From the NCBI GenBank assembly GCA_037127655.1, contig JBAXXY010000060.1, forward strand, positions 1-14,879: a stretch of 14,879 bases of DNA, written 5' to 3'. Below the pieces are notes generated by a model, which searched no databases, was not told where the DNA came from, and saw nothing but the letters and a program-made list of their open reading frames with translations. The DNA comes from GWF2-38-69 sp037127655 (GTDB lineage Bacteria > Verrucomicrobiota > Lentisphaeria > Victivallales > GWF2-38-69). The translations under genes and the position numbers were made by a program. Position 1 is the stretch's first letter; each line of letters opens with the position of its first letter. Positions 1-7,147 of the stretch are shown here, piece by piece.

Positions 1-1109
1 GTATCAACTACATATAACTGAGAGAAATAGTTTACCCTCCTTGAGCAAACCACCTGTCTGCTGTCTGGAGCCCAGGATGGACTAAACCAGTCGCCTGATG
101 AATTTACATCTACCAAGGTCGAAATGCCGCCTGCTACATCATAAAGCCCAAGCGTATAGTTTCCGCCCATTTTAGCTGAATAAACAATCTTGCTGCCGTC
201 TGGTGACCAGGATGGATTGACAGCCTCTCCGCCTATTGTAGGAATAGGATAAACCTTATTTGAACCCAAGTCAGCTATGTACAGACTGGGTCTTTCCATT
301 TTCATATTAGAAACAAAACACAATTTTTTGCCGTCTGGTGACCATGTAGGACATCCAGCTACAGTACCCTTTCCTTTAGTGATCCTCTTAACTCCGCTTC
401 CATAGACATCTTTTACATACAAATCTACATTTTTATCTTTACTCAATATCACAGCCATCTGTTTGCCATTTGGAGAAATAGTACCGCCGTTATTAAGCCC
501 TGGGAAATTTGCCAATATCGTATTCTTGTTCGTATTGAGGTTAAGACCCACTACATCGGCGTAGTTATTGTGTATAAGAGTATAAACTATCAATGAGTTA
601 TTCATGCTCCATGACGGTTCAAGCGTGAGATTGTTGTTTGATGTAATCTGTTTCACATTACTGCCGTCAAAGTCTGAAGTACAGAGATCTTTGCTCTTGC
701 CATTCTGAGCTACAAATACGATTTTGGATGCGCAAACGCCTGGAATATTGAAAATTTTATTTAGAACCGCATCAACAAGCTTGTATGAAGACCACTTTGG
801 TTTGGAAGAATCAATATTTACTGTGACGCTAAAATTTTTCTCGCCTGAGACATTTATTGTTGCCTTTGAACCTGAAACACTTCCAGAAATGTTGTACCTA
901 GCAGTTCCTGAAGATACCACTTCAAACCATCCGCAGTTTTTCAAATCGCTCAAAACATAGTTGGAGAACTCCTGATTGCCGGACATAGGAGCGTATAGAA
1001 GTTTGGGATTGGCAAAACCTGCCTGCTTAACAACAGTTATCTGATTAGCAAAACATGTTACAGCGGAGAAGAGGAAAAGGTAAAAAAATACTTTTATCAT
1101 TTTTTTCAT
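1..1109 (-). CDS. tolB: TolB-like periplasmic beta-propeller protein (3' end cut by window)
   Basis: I translated the minus strand from 1109 to the window edge: about 369 residues with no stop. It opens with a signal peptide (MKKMIKVFFYLFLFSAVTCFA; likely cleavage after Ala21). A TolB-type N-terminal alpha/beta domain follows (about 25-125), then WD40-like TolB repeats from about 128, visible as blades with EPSWSMNNSLIVYT, TISPNGKQMAVI, TWSPDGKKLCFV, SWSPDGSKIVYS and SWAPDSRQVVCS. E. coli TolB is about 430 aa, so roughly 60 residues are missing. TolB is the periplasmic partner of Pal in the Tol-Pal envelope system. Start: an AAGG lies 8 nt upstream of the ATG at 1109; a second ATG three codons in is less well spaced. 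The gene is divergent from echA, and no other tol gene is visible. The family is clear; strict orthology is inferred, since TolB-like propellers also occur outside Tol-Pal. Confidence 0.8.
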   Translation of the reverse strand, partial: MKKMIKVFFYLFLFSAVTCFANQITVVKQAGFANPKLLYAPMSGNQEFSNYVLSDLKNCGWFEVVSSGTARYNISGSVSGSKATINVSGEKNFSVTVNIDSSKPKWSSYKLVDAVLNKIFNIPGVCASKIVFVAQNGKSKDLCTSDFDGSNVKQITSNNNLTLEPSWSMNNSLIVYTLIHNNYADVVGLNLNTNKNTILANFPGLNNGGTISPNGKQMAVILSKDKNVDLYVKDVYGSGVKRITKGKGTVAGCPTWSPDGKKLCFVSNMKMERPSLYIADLGSNKVYPIPTIGGEAVNPSWSPDGSKIVYSAKMGGNYTLGLYDVAGGISTLVDVNSSGDWFSPSWAPDSRQVVCSRRVNYFSQLYVVD

Positions 1110-1210
1110 TATGACTGCCTTGTTTGGTTCATTTTTATGGAAATATCCTTAATAATAATAAACTATATCCAAAGTTCACAATAAAGAAGCAGAAAATAAT
1201 ATTGACTTTA

Positions 1211-1238
1211 TTGAAAAATTTCTTCATTGAAATAAAAT
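1211..1238 (+). promoter_or_regulatory. candidate promoter for the ech operon
   Basis: In the 270-nt divergent gap between tolB and echA, TTGAAA (1211-1216) and TAAAAT (1233-1238) are separated by 16 nt, a fair sigma-70-like pair. It would leave a leader of about 140 nt before echA. The region is very AT-rich, so chance matches are likely and this is only a candidate. A 10-bp tandem duplication (1334-1353) lies in the leader, and I saw no clear riboswitch fold. Confidence 0.25.
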
Positions 1239-1379
1239 TTGCTCTATACAGTCAGGTTTTCAAGTTTGCGATTTGTCATGCCTTGTCTGTTCTTTAGATT
1301 TGTTTATTGAACTTTAGCGTCATTTGTAAAATTAATATAAACCAATATAAACCAACAAAAACAATAGAGGTAAAAAACT

Positions 1380-3254
1380 ATGGATTGGGTGACATTTCTA
1401 ATTTTGTTCCCACTAATCCCTGCGGTATTACTCCTATTCACAAAAAAGAACTACGAAGCTCAAAAGTGGATAGTGCTAATATCGTCAATTCTGATCATTA
1501 TCGGATCTGTCGGATTGGCTATCAAGCAGATTGGACACGGCGGAGACTTCTACTACATCAGCGCTCATACTGCCAATAATCTGGTAGTATTCGGTGATAT
1601 AATAGTAGCATTGGTCTTCCTGTATATCTGCAGGAATCTGCCATATAAGAAGTACTGGATACCTTTGATAGTAGTCATTCAGTACGGGCTTGTTATCTAT
1701 TACGATCTGGCTGGAAGAATGCCTGAAATGAGCCGTTACATCTTCATAGACAATCTAACTGTAGTAATGGCTGTAGTAATCGGCGTAGTAGGCTGTCTTA
1801 TTGCTATTTATACAGTAGGATACATGAAGAAATATCATCACCACCATGCTGATATTCCTGATCGTACTCATCAATTCCTAGCCGCAGTATTCCTTTTCTT
1901 CTTTGCGATGTACGGAATAATATTTTCCAACAGCATCACATGGATTTATTTCTTCTGGGAAATAACCACACTCTGTTCATTCATAATGATCAGCTATAGC
2001 GGTACAGAAGAAGCAAAAAACAATGCTTTCAGAGCTGTCTGGATGCTTCTCCTCGGCGGACTTGCTTTTGCATTTGGCATATTATATTGCGCAAATTCAT
2101 GCAAAACATTGGATCTGCAGGAACTTCTGACAATGAAGAAAGCTCTTGTAATGGTGCCAATACTTCTATTTTGCTTTGCCGGAATGAACAAAGCCGCTCA
2201 GTATCCTTTCGGGAACTGGCTTCTCGGCGCAATGGTGGCTCCTACTCCGTCCTCTGCCCTTCTGCATTCAAGCACAATGGTTAAGGCAGGAGTTTATCTT
2301 GTAATCAGATGCTCACCGATACTTCAGGACACAGCCGCCGGAGCTCTAGTAGCGATAATAGGGGGCGTAAGCTTCCTGGCAGGTGCCGCAATTGCTATTT
2401 CACAGAGAAATTCAAAGAAGGTTCTTGCTTACTCAACTATAGCAAACCTTGGTTTAATCATCCTCTGCGCAGGAATAGGCACAGACTTCACACTTAGCGC
2501 GGCTCTACTTCTTATCATATTCCACGCTGTAGCAAAAGCTCTTATGTTCATATCCGTGGGCTCAGTTGACAATGAAACACACAGCCTAGACATCGAAGAT
2601 ATGTACGGACTGGTTTCTAAAATGCCGATGCTTGCAGTCGTTATGGTTATTGGCATAAGCGGTATGTTCCTTGCCCCATTCGGTATGCTGATAAGCAAAA
2701 TGGCAGTGCTTGAAGCTCTGGCCCATAGAAGCCCCTTATTTCCGCCGATCGTAATATTCGGGGGTTCAATGATGCTCTTCTTCTGGACTAAATGGATGGG
2801 ACATCTTATAGCTGTAAGCAGTAAGGTTCCGCCAAAGTTCAATAAGGAGATCGGGATTGAGTGGATAGGTTTAGCCGGTCTTGCTATCCTAACTATTCTA
2901 GCAGTAATATTCTATCCTATGATCGGTCACTATTGGATCGAACCTATGTATGGACCTTGCCCGATATTCACTGAAAATGTAGAAGTTACTATAGGGATAA
3001 TGATTGTAATGATGATTCTTCCTCCTGTAAGCTTTATGATTCGCTGGAAGAATCTTGTTTACACAGAACCTTACTTGTCGGGAGTAAATCTTGACGATAA
3101 GAATACATTCCTAGGCTCTCTCGGCGCTCCTCGCGAATGGGCTTTCAAGAATTACTACCTTGAAAAATACTTTAGCGAAGCCAAGCTGTTGAAGGCTACA
3201 ATTATCTTCTCTACATGCTTGTGGATATTAATGTTTTTCATGGAGAACTTATAA
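1380..3254 (+). CDS. echA: Ech-type hydrogenase membrane subunit EchA (NuoL/Mrp antiporter-like)
   Basis: A 624-aa very hydrophobic protein of the NuoL/MrpA proton-pumping antiporter family, the largest membrane subunit of energy-converting hydrogenase, expected to carry ion translocation. Visible family landmarks are Glu194 in a TM helix (FFWEITTLCS), Lys271 (AGMNKAAQYPFG), the APTPSSALLHSSTMVKAGV segment with His296 and Lys302, and the KKVLAYSTIANLGL helix. About 15 or more TM segments can be drawn by eye. A cytoplasmic or loop run of four His (153-156) follows the TM at 130-148. The length fits EchA (about 620-640 aa). Start: AGAGG (1366-1370) lies 9 nt before the ATG. The stop codon overlaps the echB start by 1 nt (TAATG), so the two are probably translationally coupled. 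The five following genes exclude a complex I or Mrp antiporter locus. I am confident of family and operon; the pumped ion (H+ or Na+) is not decided. Confidence 0.93.
   Translation: MDWVTFLILFPLIPAVLLLFTKKNYEAQKWIVLISSILIIIGSVGLAIKQIGHGGDFYYISAHTANNLVVFGDIIVALVFLYICRNLPYKKYWIPLIVVIQYGLVIYYDLAGRMPEMSRYIFIDNLTVVMAVVIGVVGCLIAIYTVGYMKKYHHHHADIPDRTHQFLAAVFLFFFAMYGIIFSNSITWIYFFWEITTLCSFIMISYSGTEEAKNNAFRAVWMLLLGGLAFAFGILYCANSCKTLDLQELLTMKKALVMVPILLFCFAGMNKAAQYPFGNWLLGAMVAPTPSSALLHSSTMVKAGVYLVIRCSPILQDTAAGALVAIIGGVSFLAGAAIAISQRNSKKVLAYSTIANLGLIILCAGIGTDFTLSAALLLIIFHAVAKALMFISVGSVDNETHSLDIEDMYGLVSKMPMLAVVMVIGISGMFLAPFGMLISKMAVLEALAHRSPLFPPIVIFGGSMMLFFWTKWMGHLIAVSSKVPPKFNKEIGIEWIGLAGLAILTILAVIFYPMIGHYWIEPMYGPCPIFTENVEVTIGIMIVMMILPPVSFMIRWKNLVYTEPYLSGVNLDDKNTFLGSLGAPREWAFKNYYLEKYFSEAKLLKATIIFSTCLWILMFFMENL
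3242..3245 (+). promoter_or_regulatory. ribosome binding site deciding the echB start
   Basis: GGAG inside the last codons of echA, 8 nt before the ATG at 3254. It supports that ATG over an in-frame ATG at 3215, which would add 13 residues inside echA and has no comparable site. Confidence 0.6.
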
Positions 3255-4105
3255 TGGAAATACTATCTATAATTCTATACATCGTCTTGGCTCCAGTTGC
3301 TGGAGGAATTATCGCAGGTGCAGATAGAATAATCACTGCTCGTATGCAAAGCCGCGTAGGTCCGCCGGTTCTCCAGCCTTTCTACGATGTACTAAAACTC
3401 TTCAGCAAGCAGAATCTTGTCGTCAATAGATTCCATGGCGATTATGTAATATGCTTCCTGGTTTTCACAATCCTCAGCGGATGCATATTCTTCGGCGGTG
3501 GAAACTTACTGCTGGCGATATTTGCACTAATAGTTGCTAATGTATTCATAGTTCTGGCAGCTTACAGCACAAACTCTCCTTACACCTTGATCGGCGCAGA
3601 AAGAGAACTCCTCCAGATGCTTGCAGCAGAACCAATGTTGCTTCTTTCAGCTGTGGCTCTCTTCAATGTAACAGGGACATTTGATATTTCAGAAATGTTG
3701 AAGACAACCCGCACTCCTTTTCTATATGTGCCGGGCGTTTTCCTTGCTCTGACTTATGTTCTGACAATTAAACTCAGAAAGTCTCCTTTCGACCTTTCTA
3801 CTTCGCATCATGCGCATCAGGAATTAGTTAAAGGTTTGACCACAGAGTTTGCCGGTCCTTCGCTTGCTTACTTTGAAATGGCTCACTGGTATGAAACAAT
3901 ATTCATGCTCGGTCTAGTTTATTTGTTCTTTGCAAATATGCCAATAGTAGGCGTATTAGTAGCCCTTGCTGTGTACTTTGTGGAAATTCTTATTGACAAC
4001 ATCAACGCCCGTGTAAAATGGGAATTGATGCTCAAGTCAGCATGGGTCGTCACGCTTATATTAGGCGTAGGCAATCTTTTCGTACTTTATTTCTTATCAC
4101 TATAA
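3254..4105 (+). CDS. echB: Ech-type hydrogenase membrane subunit EchB (NuoH-like)
   Basis: A 283-aa membrane protein of the NuoH/HycD family, which anchors the hydrophilic hydrogenase module to the membrane arm and forms part of the ion path near the proximal Fe-S site. Diagnostic segments are GADRIITARMQSRVGPPVLQ (22-41), the TLIGAERELLQMLAAEPMLL helix (111-130) with conserved Glu, and SPFDLSTSHHAHQELVKGL (177-195) followed by the acidic EFAGPSLAYFEMAHWYE region. About eight TM helices are visible. The start chosen is the ATG overlapping the echA stop, backed by a GGAG 8 nt upstream; an in-frame ATG 39 nt earlier lies inside echA and would precede the natural hydrophobic N-terminus with a non-conserved leader. 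echC follows 17 nt after the stop. Confidence 0.93.
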   Translation: MEILSIILYIVLAPVAGGIIAGADRIITARMQSRVGPPVLQPFYDVLKLFSKQNLVVNRFHGDYVICFLVFTILSGCIFFGGGNLLLAIFALIVANVFIVLAAYSTNSPYTLIGAERELLQMLAAEPMLLLSAVALFNVTGTFDISEMLKTTRTPFLYVPGVFLALTYVLTIKLRKSPFDLSTSHHAHQELVKGLTTEFAGPSLAYFEMAHWYETIFMLGLVYLFFANMPIVGVLVALAVYFVEILIDNINARVKWELMLKSAWVVTLILGVGNLFVLYFLSL

Positions 4106-4122
4106 ATTAAGGAGTCGCAAAA

Positions 4123-4557
4123 ATGGGTTTCTTGAAAAAATCACCTTGGGTCCTTCACTATGACGGATCGAGTTGCAATGGCTGTGATATAGAAGTCCTT
4201 GCCGCTCTCATGCCGAAGTACGATGTGGAGCGCTTTGGAATAATAAATACCGGTAATCCGAAACATGCCGATGTTTTTCTTATCACAGGTTCAGTCAATA
4301 CTCAAAATGTTGATGTTATTAAAAATATCTATAACCAGATGGGTGAACCTAAAGTAGTTGTAGCAGTAGGCGCTTGCGCCTGCACAGGCCACTTCTTTGC
4401 AGAGTGCTACAATACTCTCGGCGGAATTGATAAAGTTATACCGGTTGATGTTTATGCGCCTGGATGCGCAGCAAGACCGGAAGTTATTATCGACGCTGTA
4501 GTAAAGGGTTTAGGGGTATTGGAAGAAAAACTGACAAAACTCAGAAAGAAGGCTTAA
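4123..4557 (+). CDS. echC: Ech-type [NiFe] hydrogenase small subunit EchC (NuoB-like)
   Basis: A 144-aa soluble subunit of the NuoB / [NiFe]-hydrogenase small-subunit family. It should bind the single proximal [4Fe-4S] cluster that passes electrons between ferredoxin-type EchF and the NiFe site in EchE. Four ligand cysteines are visible: Cys18 and Cys21 (SSCNGCDIE), Cys85 (VGACACTG) and Cys115 (YAPGCAARPE). An additional Cys87 sits in the GACAC motif. The short length, with no C-terminal ferredoxin-like domain, is typical of group 4 (energy-converting) hydrogenases rather than uptake hydrogenases. The start is supported by AAGGAG (4109-4114), 8 nt before the ATG. The gene sits in canonical ech order between echB and echD. 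High confidence. Confidence 0.95.
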   Translation: MGFLKKSPWVLHYDGSSCNGCDIEVLAALMPKYDVERFGIINTGNPKHADVFLITGSVNTQNVDVIKNIYNQMGEPKVVVAVGACACTGHFFAECYNTLGGIDKVIPVDVYAPGCAARPEVIIDAVVKGLGVLEEKLTKLRKKA

Positions 4558-4607
4558 AGACTCTATTTAGGGATTAAGCGTAAATAACAGAAAAGAGGTT
4601 CAGATTT

Positions 4608-4976
4608 ATGTTTGAAACACAGGAAATCATAAATATCAAAAAGGAAGAGTTGCTCCCAAAAGTCTCTTCACTATTAAAAGACGGGCAGAGACTTGTTCAA
4701 ATCTGCTGCACAAAGGGAAGCAAGCTCGTAGTTGATTACTCATTTGATAAAAATTATAAATTTACAAACTTTAGGCTTGAGCTCGATCTCCAGGGAGACA
4801 CCCTGCCGAGCATTACAGAAGTTTATTTTGCCGCTTTCACCTATGAAAATGAACTTCATGATCTCTTCGGAATCAATGTAGTCGGCAATAAACTTGATTT
4901 CGGCGGCAAATTCTACAGAATAAAAGAGACAGCTCCATTTAACAAGCCACCTTGCCAGGAGGTAAAAAATGCCTAA
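4608..4976 (+). CDS. echD: Ech-type hydrogenase subunit EchD (NuoC-like)
   Basis: A 122-aa protein of the NuoC/30-kDa family, the non-cofactor hydrophilic subunit that packs against the large subunit. The signature is YFAAFTYENELHDLFGINVVG (about 73-93), matching the E-x-E-(L/I)-x-D-(L/M)-(F/Y)-G-(I/V) motif of NuoC-type proteins. At 122 aa it is shorter than complex I NuoC, as expected for EchD. The ATG at 4608 is preceded by AGAGG (4594-4598) with a 9-nt spacer; the 50-nt gap after echC is the longest in the operon. The last 8 nt overlap the start of echE, and the strong echE ribosome binding site lies inside the echD coding end, so D and E are probably translationally coupled. Confidence 0.88.
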   Translation: MFETQEIINIKKEELLPKVSSLLKDGQRLVQICCTKGSKLVVDYSFDKNYKFTNFRLELDLQGDTLPSITEVYFAAFTYENELHDLFGINVVGNKLDFGGKFYRIKETAPFNKPPCQEVKNA

Positions 4977-6051
4977 GCGTACTGTAATACCTTTTGGGCC
5001 TCATCACCCAGTTCTTCCTGAACCTATCCATCTTGACTTGGTTCTTGAAGACGAAAAAGTAGTTGAAGCCATTCCTAATATCGGATTTATCCACAGAGGA
5101 CTTGAACTTCTCTGTGAGAAAAAACCTTTTCAGGATATGGTGCTTGTAGCTGAGAGAATCTGCGGGATATGCAGTTTGGTTCATGGAATAGGATTTGTCA
5201 ACGGCGTAGAAAAAATAATGAATCTCCAGGTTCCAGAAAGAGCTGAACTCCTCAGAGTTTTCTGGAGTGAAATGTCAAGAATTCATAGTCATCTTCTATG
5301 GCTTGGTCTCGCGGCTGACGCAATAGGATTTGAAAGTTTGTTCATGCACTCATGGAGAGTAAGAGAACTCGTTCTTGATATCTTCGAAGAAACCACCGGC
5401 GGCAGAGTAATTTTCGACGCAATAAAAGTCGGCGGAGTAAAGAAAAACATCAGCAAAGAAACTCTTGGACGCATTTTGAAACAGCTTGACAAAATTGAAG
5501 AAGAATACAAACAAATTGCAGATGTATTCGTCAATGATTTCACTATTGCTCATAGATGGTCAGGGGTCGGCGTTCTGACAAAAGAACAAGCTGAATTACT
5601 CGGAGCAGTCGGTCCGTGCGCAAGAGCAAGCGGTATCAACTTCGATGTAAGAATGATCAAATATGGCGGCTATGACAAGATCAGCATGGAACCTATCGTG
5701 GAGACAGCAGGTGACTGCTATGCAAGAGCACTTGTAAGAGTTCGCGAAGTTTACCAATCTCTTGATCAGGTTCGCCAGGCAATCTCCAAGATGCCTGAAG
5801 GCGGAGAAGTCGAAGTCAAAGTCACGGGCTTCCCGACAGGCGAATATTTCTCAAGAGTAGAACAGCCCCGCGGAGAAGTTATCTACTATGTGAAAGGTAA
5901 TGGCACTAAGTTCCTTGATAGATTCAGAGTAAGAACGCCTACTTTTGCAAATGTGGGTCCTCTAGTTCAGATGTTGGCAGGTTGTGATTTGGCGGATGTA
6001 CCTGCAATTGTCTTGGCAATCGATCCATGTATTAGCTGTACAGAGAGGTAA
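4969..6051 (+). CDS. echE: Ech-type [NiFe] hydrogenase large subunit EchE (NuoD-like)
   Basis: A 360-aa catalytic large subunit holding the NiFe(CN)2CO centre for reversible 2H+ + 2e- to H2. Both nickel-binding motifs are intact: the N-terminal RICGICSLVHG (Cys65, Cys68) and the C-terminal DPCISCTER (Cys354, Cys357). These four cysteines separate it from complex I NuoD, which lacks them. The protein ends at Arg360, three residues after the last Cys, so there is no C-terminal extension of the kind removed by HycI/HyaD-type endopeptidases. Other landmarks are GPHHPVLPEP (10-19) and FIHRGLE (40-46). An exceptionally good site, AGGAGGT (4957-4963), lies 5 nt before the ATG and points to high translation of the catalytic subunit. 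The hypA-F assembly genes it would need are not in the window. Confidence 0.95.
   Translation: MPKRTVIPFGPHHPVLPEPIHLDLVLEDEKVVEAIPNIGFIHRGLELLCEKKPFQDMVLVAERICGICSLVHGIGFVNGVEKIMNLQVPERAELLRVFWSEMSRIHSHLLWLGLAADAIGFESLFMHSWRVRELVLDIFEETTGGRVIFDAIKVGGVKKNISKETLGRILKQLDKIEEEYKQIADVFVNDFTIAHRWSGVGVLTKEQAELLGAVGPCARASGINFDVRMIKYGGYDKISMEPIVETAGDCYARALVRVREVYQSLDQVRQAISKMPEGGEVEVKVTGFPTGEYFSRVEQPRGEVIYYVKGNGTKFLDRFRVRTPTFANVGPLVQMLAGCDLADVPAIVLAIDPCISCTER
6044..6048 (+). promoter_or_regulatory. ribosome binding site deciding the echF start
   Basis: AGAGG at the very end of echE, 7 nt before the ATG at 6056. It supports that start over an in-frame ATG at 5984, which would place 24 non-ferredoxin-like residues inside the echE coding sequence. 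Confidence 0.6.
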
Positions 6052-6055
6052 AAAT

Positions 6056-6454
6056 ATGTCAGATATTCTAAAAATGTGCAAAACAGTGGTATCAAGTCTT
6101 CGCAAGAAAACTTTTTGCCAGATGTACCCTTTTCAACCTGCAAAGTTTCATACACATACAAGAGGGCACATCAAGTTAGATGCTGCCAAGTGTATTTTGT
6201 GCACGCTTTGCGCGAAAAGATGTCCTACTGGAGCTCTTGAAGTTGACAGAGTTAAAGGTTATTGGCAGATAAATAGATACAAATGCATTATGTGCATTGA
6301 GTGTGTTCACGCCTGCCCGGTCAAGCCTGTTAAGGCTCTTACTACAGAGCAGCAATACGCTCCTCCAATGGCAAAAATGGAAAATGAAAGATTCGATGTA
6401 GAAATCAAAAAACCTGCTGCCGCCCCGAAAGTAGCTGCTGCGGATGCGCCCTGA
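6056..6454 (+). CDS. echF: Ech-type hydrogenase ferredoxin-like subunit EchF (2 x [4Fe-4S])
   Basis: A 132-aa electron-entry subunit that should exchange electrons with soluble ferredoxin and pass them to EchC. It carries two complete CxxCxxCxxxCP motifs: Cys46/49/52/56 (CILCTLCAKRCP) and Cys77/80/83/87 (CIMCIECVHACP), the layout of NuoI/EchF proteins. An N-terminal amphipathic stretch (about 1-40) precedes the clusters, as in EchF and NuoI, where it lies along the membrane arm. A C-terminal Ala/Pro/Lys tail (118-132) has no recognisable fold. The ATG at 6056 follows the echE stop by 4 nt. It is the last gene of the operon; an intrinsic terminator follows 40 nt downstream. Confidence 0.92.
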   Translation: MSDILKMCKTVVSSLRKKTFCQMYPFQPAKFHTHTRGHIKLDAAKCILCTLCAKRCPTGALEVDRVKGYWQINRYKCIMCIECVHACPVKPVKALTTEQQYAPPMAKMENERFDVEIKKPAAAPKVAAADAP

Positions 6455-6483
6455 GAAAAAAGCTTAATAAAGCTAATTAGCTT
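6455..6483 (-). terminator. possible minus-strand intrinsic terminator
   Basis: Read on the minus strand, AAGCTAAT (from 6483) can pair with ATTAAGCTT (ending 6460) with one bulged A and a 7-nt loop, followed by six T (complement of A6456-6461). It would end the four-gene minus-strand transcript just before the echF stop. The stem is AT-rich and imperfect. A competing 14-bp perfect palindrome, AAGCTAATTAGCTT (6470-6483), covers the same bases. Confidence 0.35.
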
Positions 6484-6494
6484 CAGAATCTATG

Positions 6495-6531
6495 ACTGCC
6501 GGACTTATCTAAATAGTCCGGCAGTTTTTTT
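6495..6531 (+). terminator. intrinsic terminator of the ech operon
   Basis: An 11-bp perfect GC-rich stem, ACTGCCGGACT (6495-6505) with AGTCCGGCAGT (6515-6525), has a 9-nt loop and is followed immediately by a run of seven T (6525-6531). It lies 40 nt after the echF stop. The minus strand has no T-run after the stem, so it acts in the plus direction only. Confidence 0.92.
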
Positions 6532-6556
6532 ATGCCCTGCCCTAATGAAATTAAAA

Positions 6557-7105
6557 TTAAATTTTCAATAAAATATTTATCTTAGAAACTGCTTCTTCTG
6601 GATCACTTGAGCTTATACCTAACATTTGTAAGTCGATATTTCTTTTAGCGAGTTCTTCTTTTAACATTTTTATAAATATTCCCGAACCTTTATGCTCTCT
6701 GCCTTCAGACCATGTCTTTTCTACGCCGCAAGTAGGTGATCCATTAAATCCTACGAGGCCTACTATATCAAAACAAAACTTCTGATACTCAGTAATCTGG
6801 AAAATGATATCCTCTATTATTTTTCTGCATAAAGATTGAGCTTGCTCTTCAAGCATGCGTTCAGCTATCCGAGTTCTCTCAGATTCTATAGAGTGTGTTT
6901 TTCCGTAGGCAACATCTCTGTCAAGCCCCAAATAAAGAAGCTCTGGACATGGCATCTGAATTATCCCTATATCTGCATTCAGTAAAACTTCAGAAGCTTC
7001 TTTAATTGTGCCAGGATAATTGGCTACATTATCTAATTTGGCATTCTGATTTAAAATGCAATGCGCAACCAACACTACTTTTTTGCTTCTTTTGTCATTG
7101 AACAT
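6557..7105 (-). CDS. TudS-related (DUF523-like) putative Fe-S desulfidase
   Basis: A 182-aa cytosolic protein resembling the DUF523/TudS family. Members of this family studied as thiouracil desulfidases bind a [4Fe-4S] cluster through three cysteines. Three well-spaced candidates are visible: Cys16 (VAHCILNQNAK), Cys53 (QMPCPELLYLG) and Cys126 (GSPTCGVEKTW). The surrounding motifs (HCxLNxN, MPCPE, NGSPTCG) are the conserved parts of this family as I remember it. Cys93 and Cys111 are outside those motifs. The substrate is unknown; removal of sulfur from a thio-compound is a family-level inference. Start: AAGGA lies 10 nt before the ATG at 7105. It is the last gene of the minus-strand group, 42 nt after the ThrE-like gene, and nothing in its neighbours points to nucleotide or tRNA thiolation. 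Confidence 0.75.
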   Translation of the reverse strand: MFNDKRSKKVVLVAHCILNQNAKLDNVANYPGTIKEASEVLLNADIGIIQMPCPELLYLGLDRDVAYGKTHSIESERTRIAERMLEEQAQSLCRKIIEDIIFQITEYQKFCFDIVGLVGFNGSPTCGVEKTWSEGREHKGSGIFIKMLKEELAKRNIDLQMLGISSSDPEEAVSKINILLKI

Positions 7106-7147
7106 TATGGCTATATCCTTTTTTGATGATTTTCTTTTTTCATTGCT

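Noticed and set aside
1334..1353. Tandem 10-bp repeat AATATAAACC x2 upstream of echA as an operator or array
   Set aside because: There are only two copies in very AT-rich sequence and no third unit, so it may be chance; it is not a CRISPR or clear operator.
1307..1579. 90-residue plus-strand reading frame overlapping the start of echA
   Set aside because: It runs inside the strong echA frame, has no ribosome binding site or recognisable domain, and its peptide has no family look.
1796..1862. Four-His run in EchA as a special metal site
   Set aside because: It lies in a loop that I recall as His-rich in other NuoL/EchA proteins, with no other evidence for metal binding.
2429..2842. 137-residue minus-strand reading frame inside echA
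   Set aside because: It is antisense to conserved antiporter motifs and its own peptide shows no recognisable fold.
1380..6454. Complex I (nuo) or formate hydrogenlyase operon
   Set aside because: EchE has all four nickel-binding cysteines, unlike NuoD. There are six genes, no NuoEFG or NuoAJKMN and no formate dehydrogenase, so Ech fits best.
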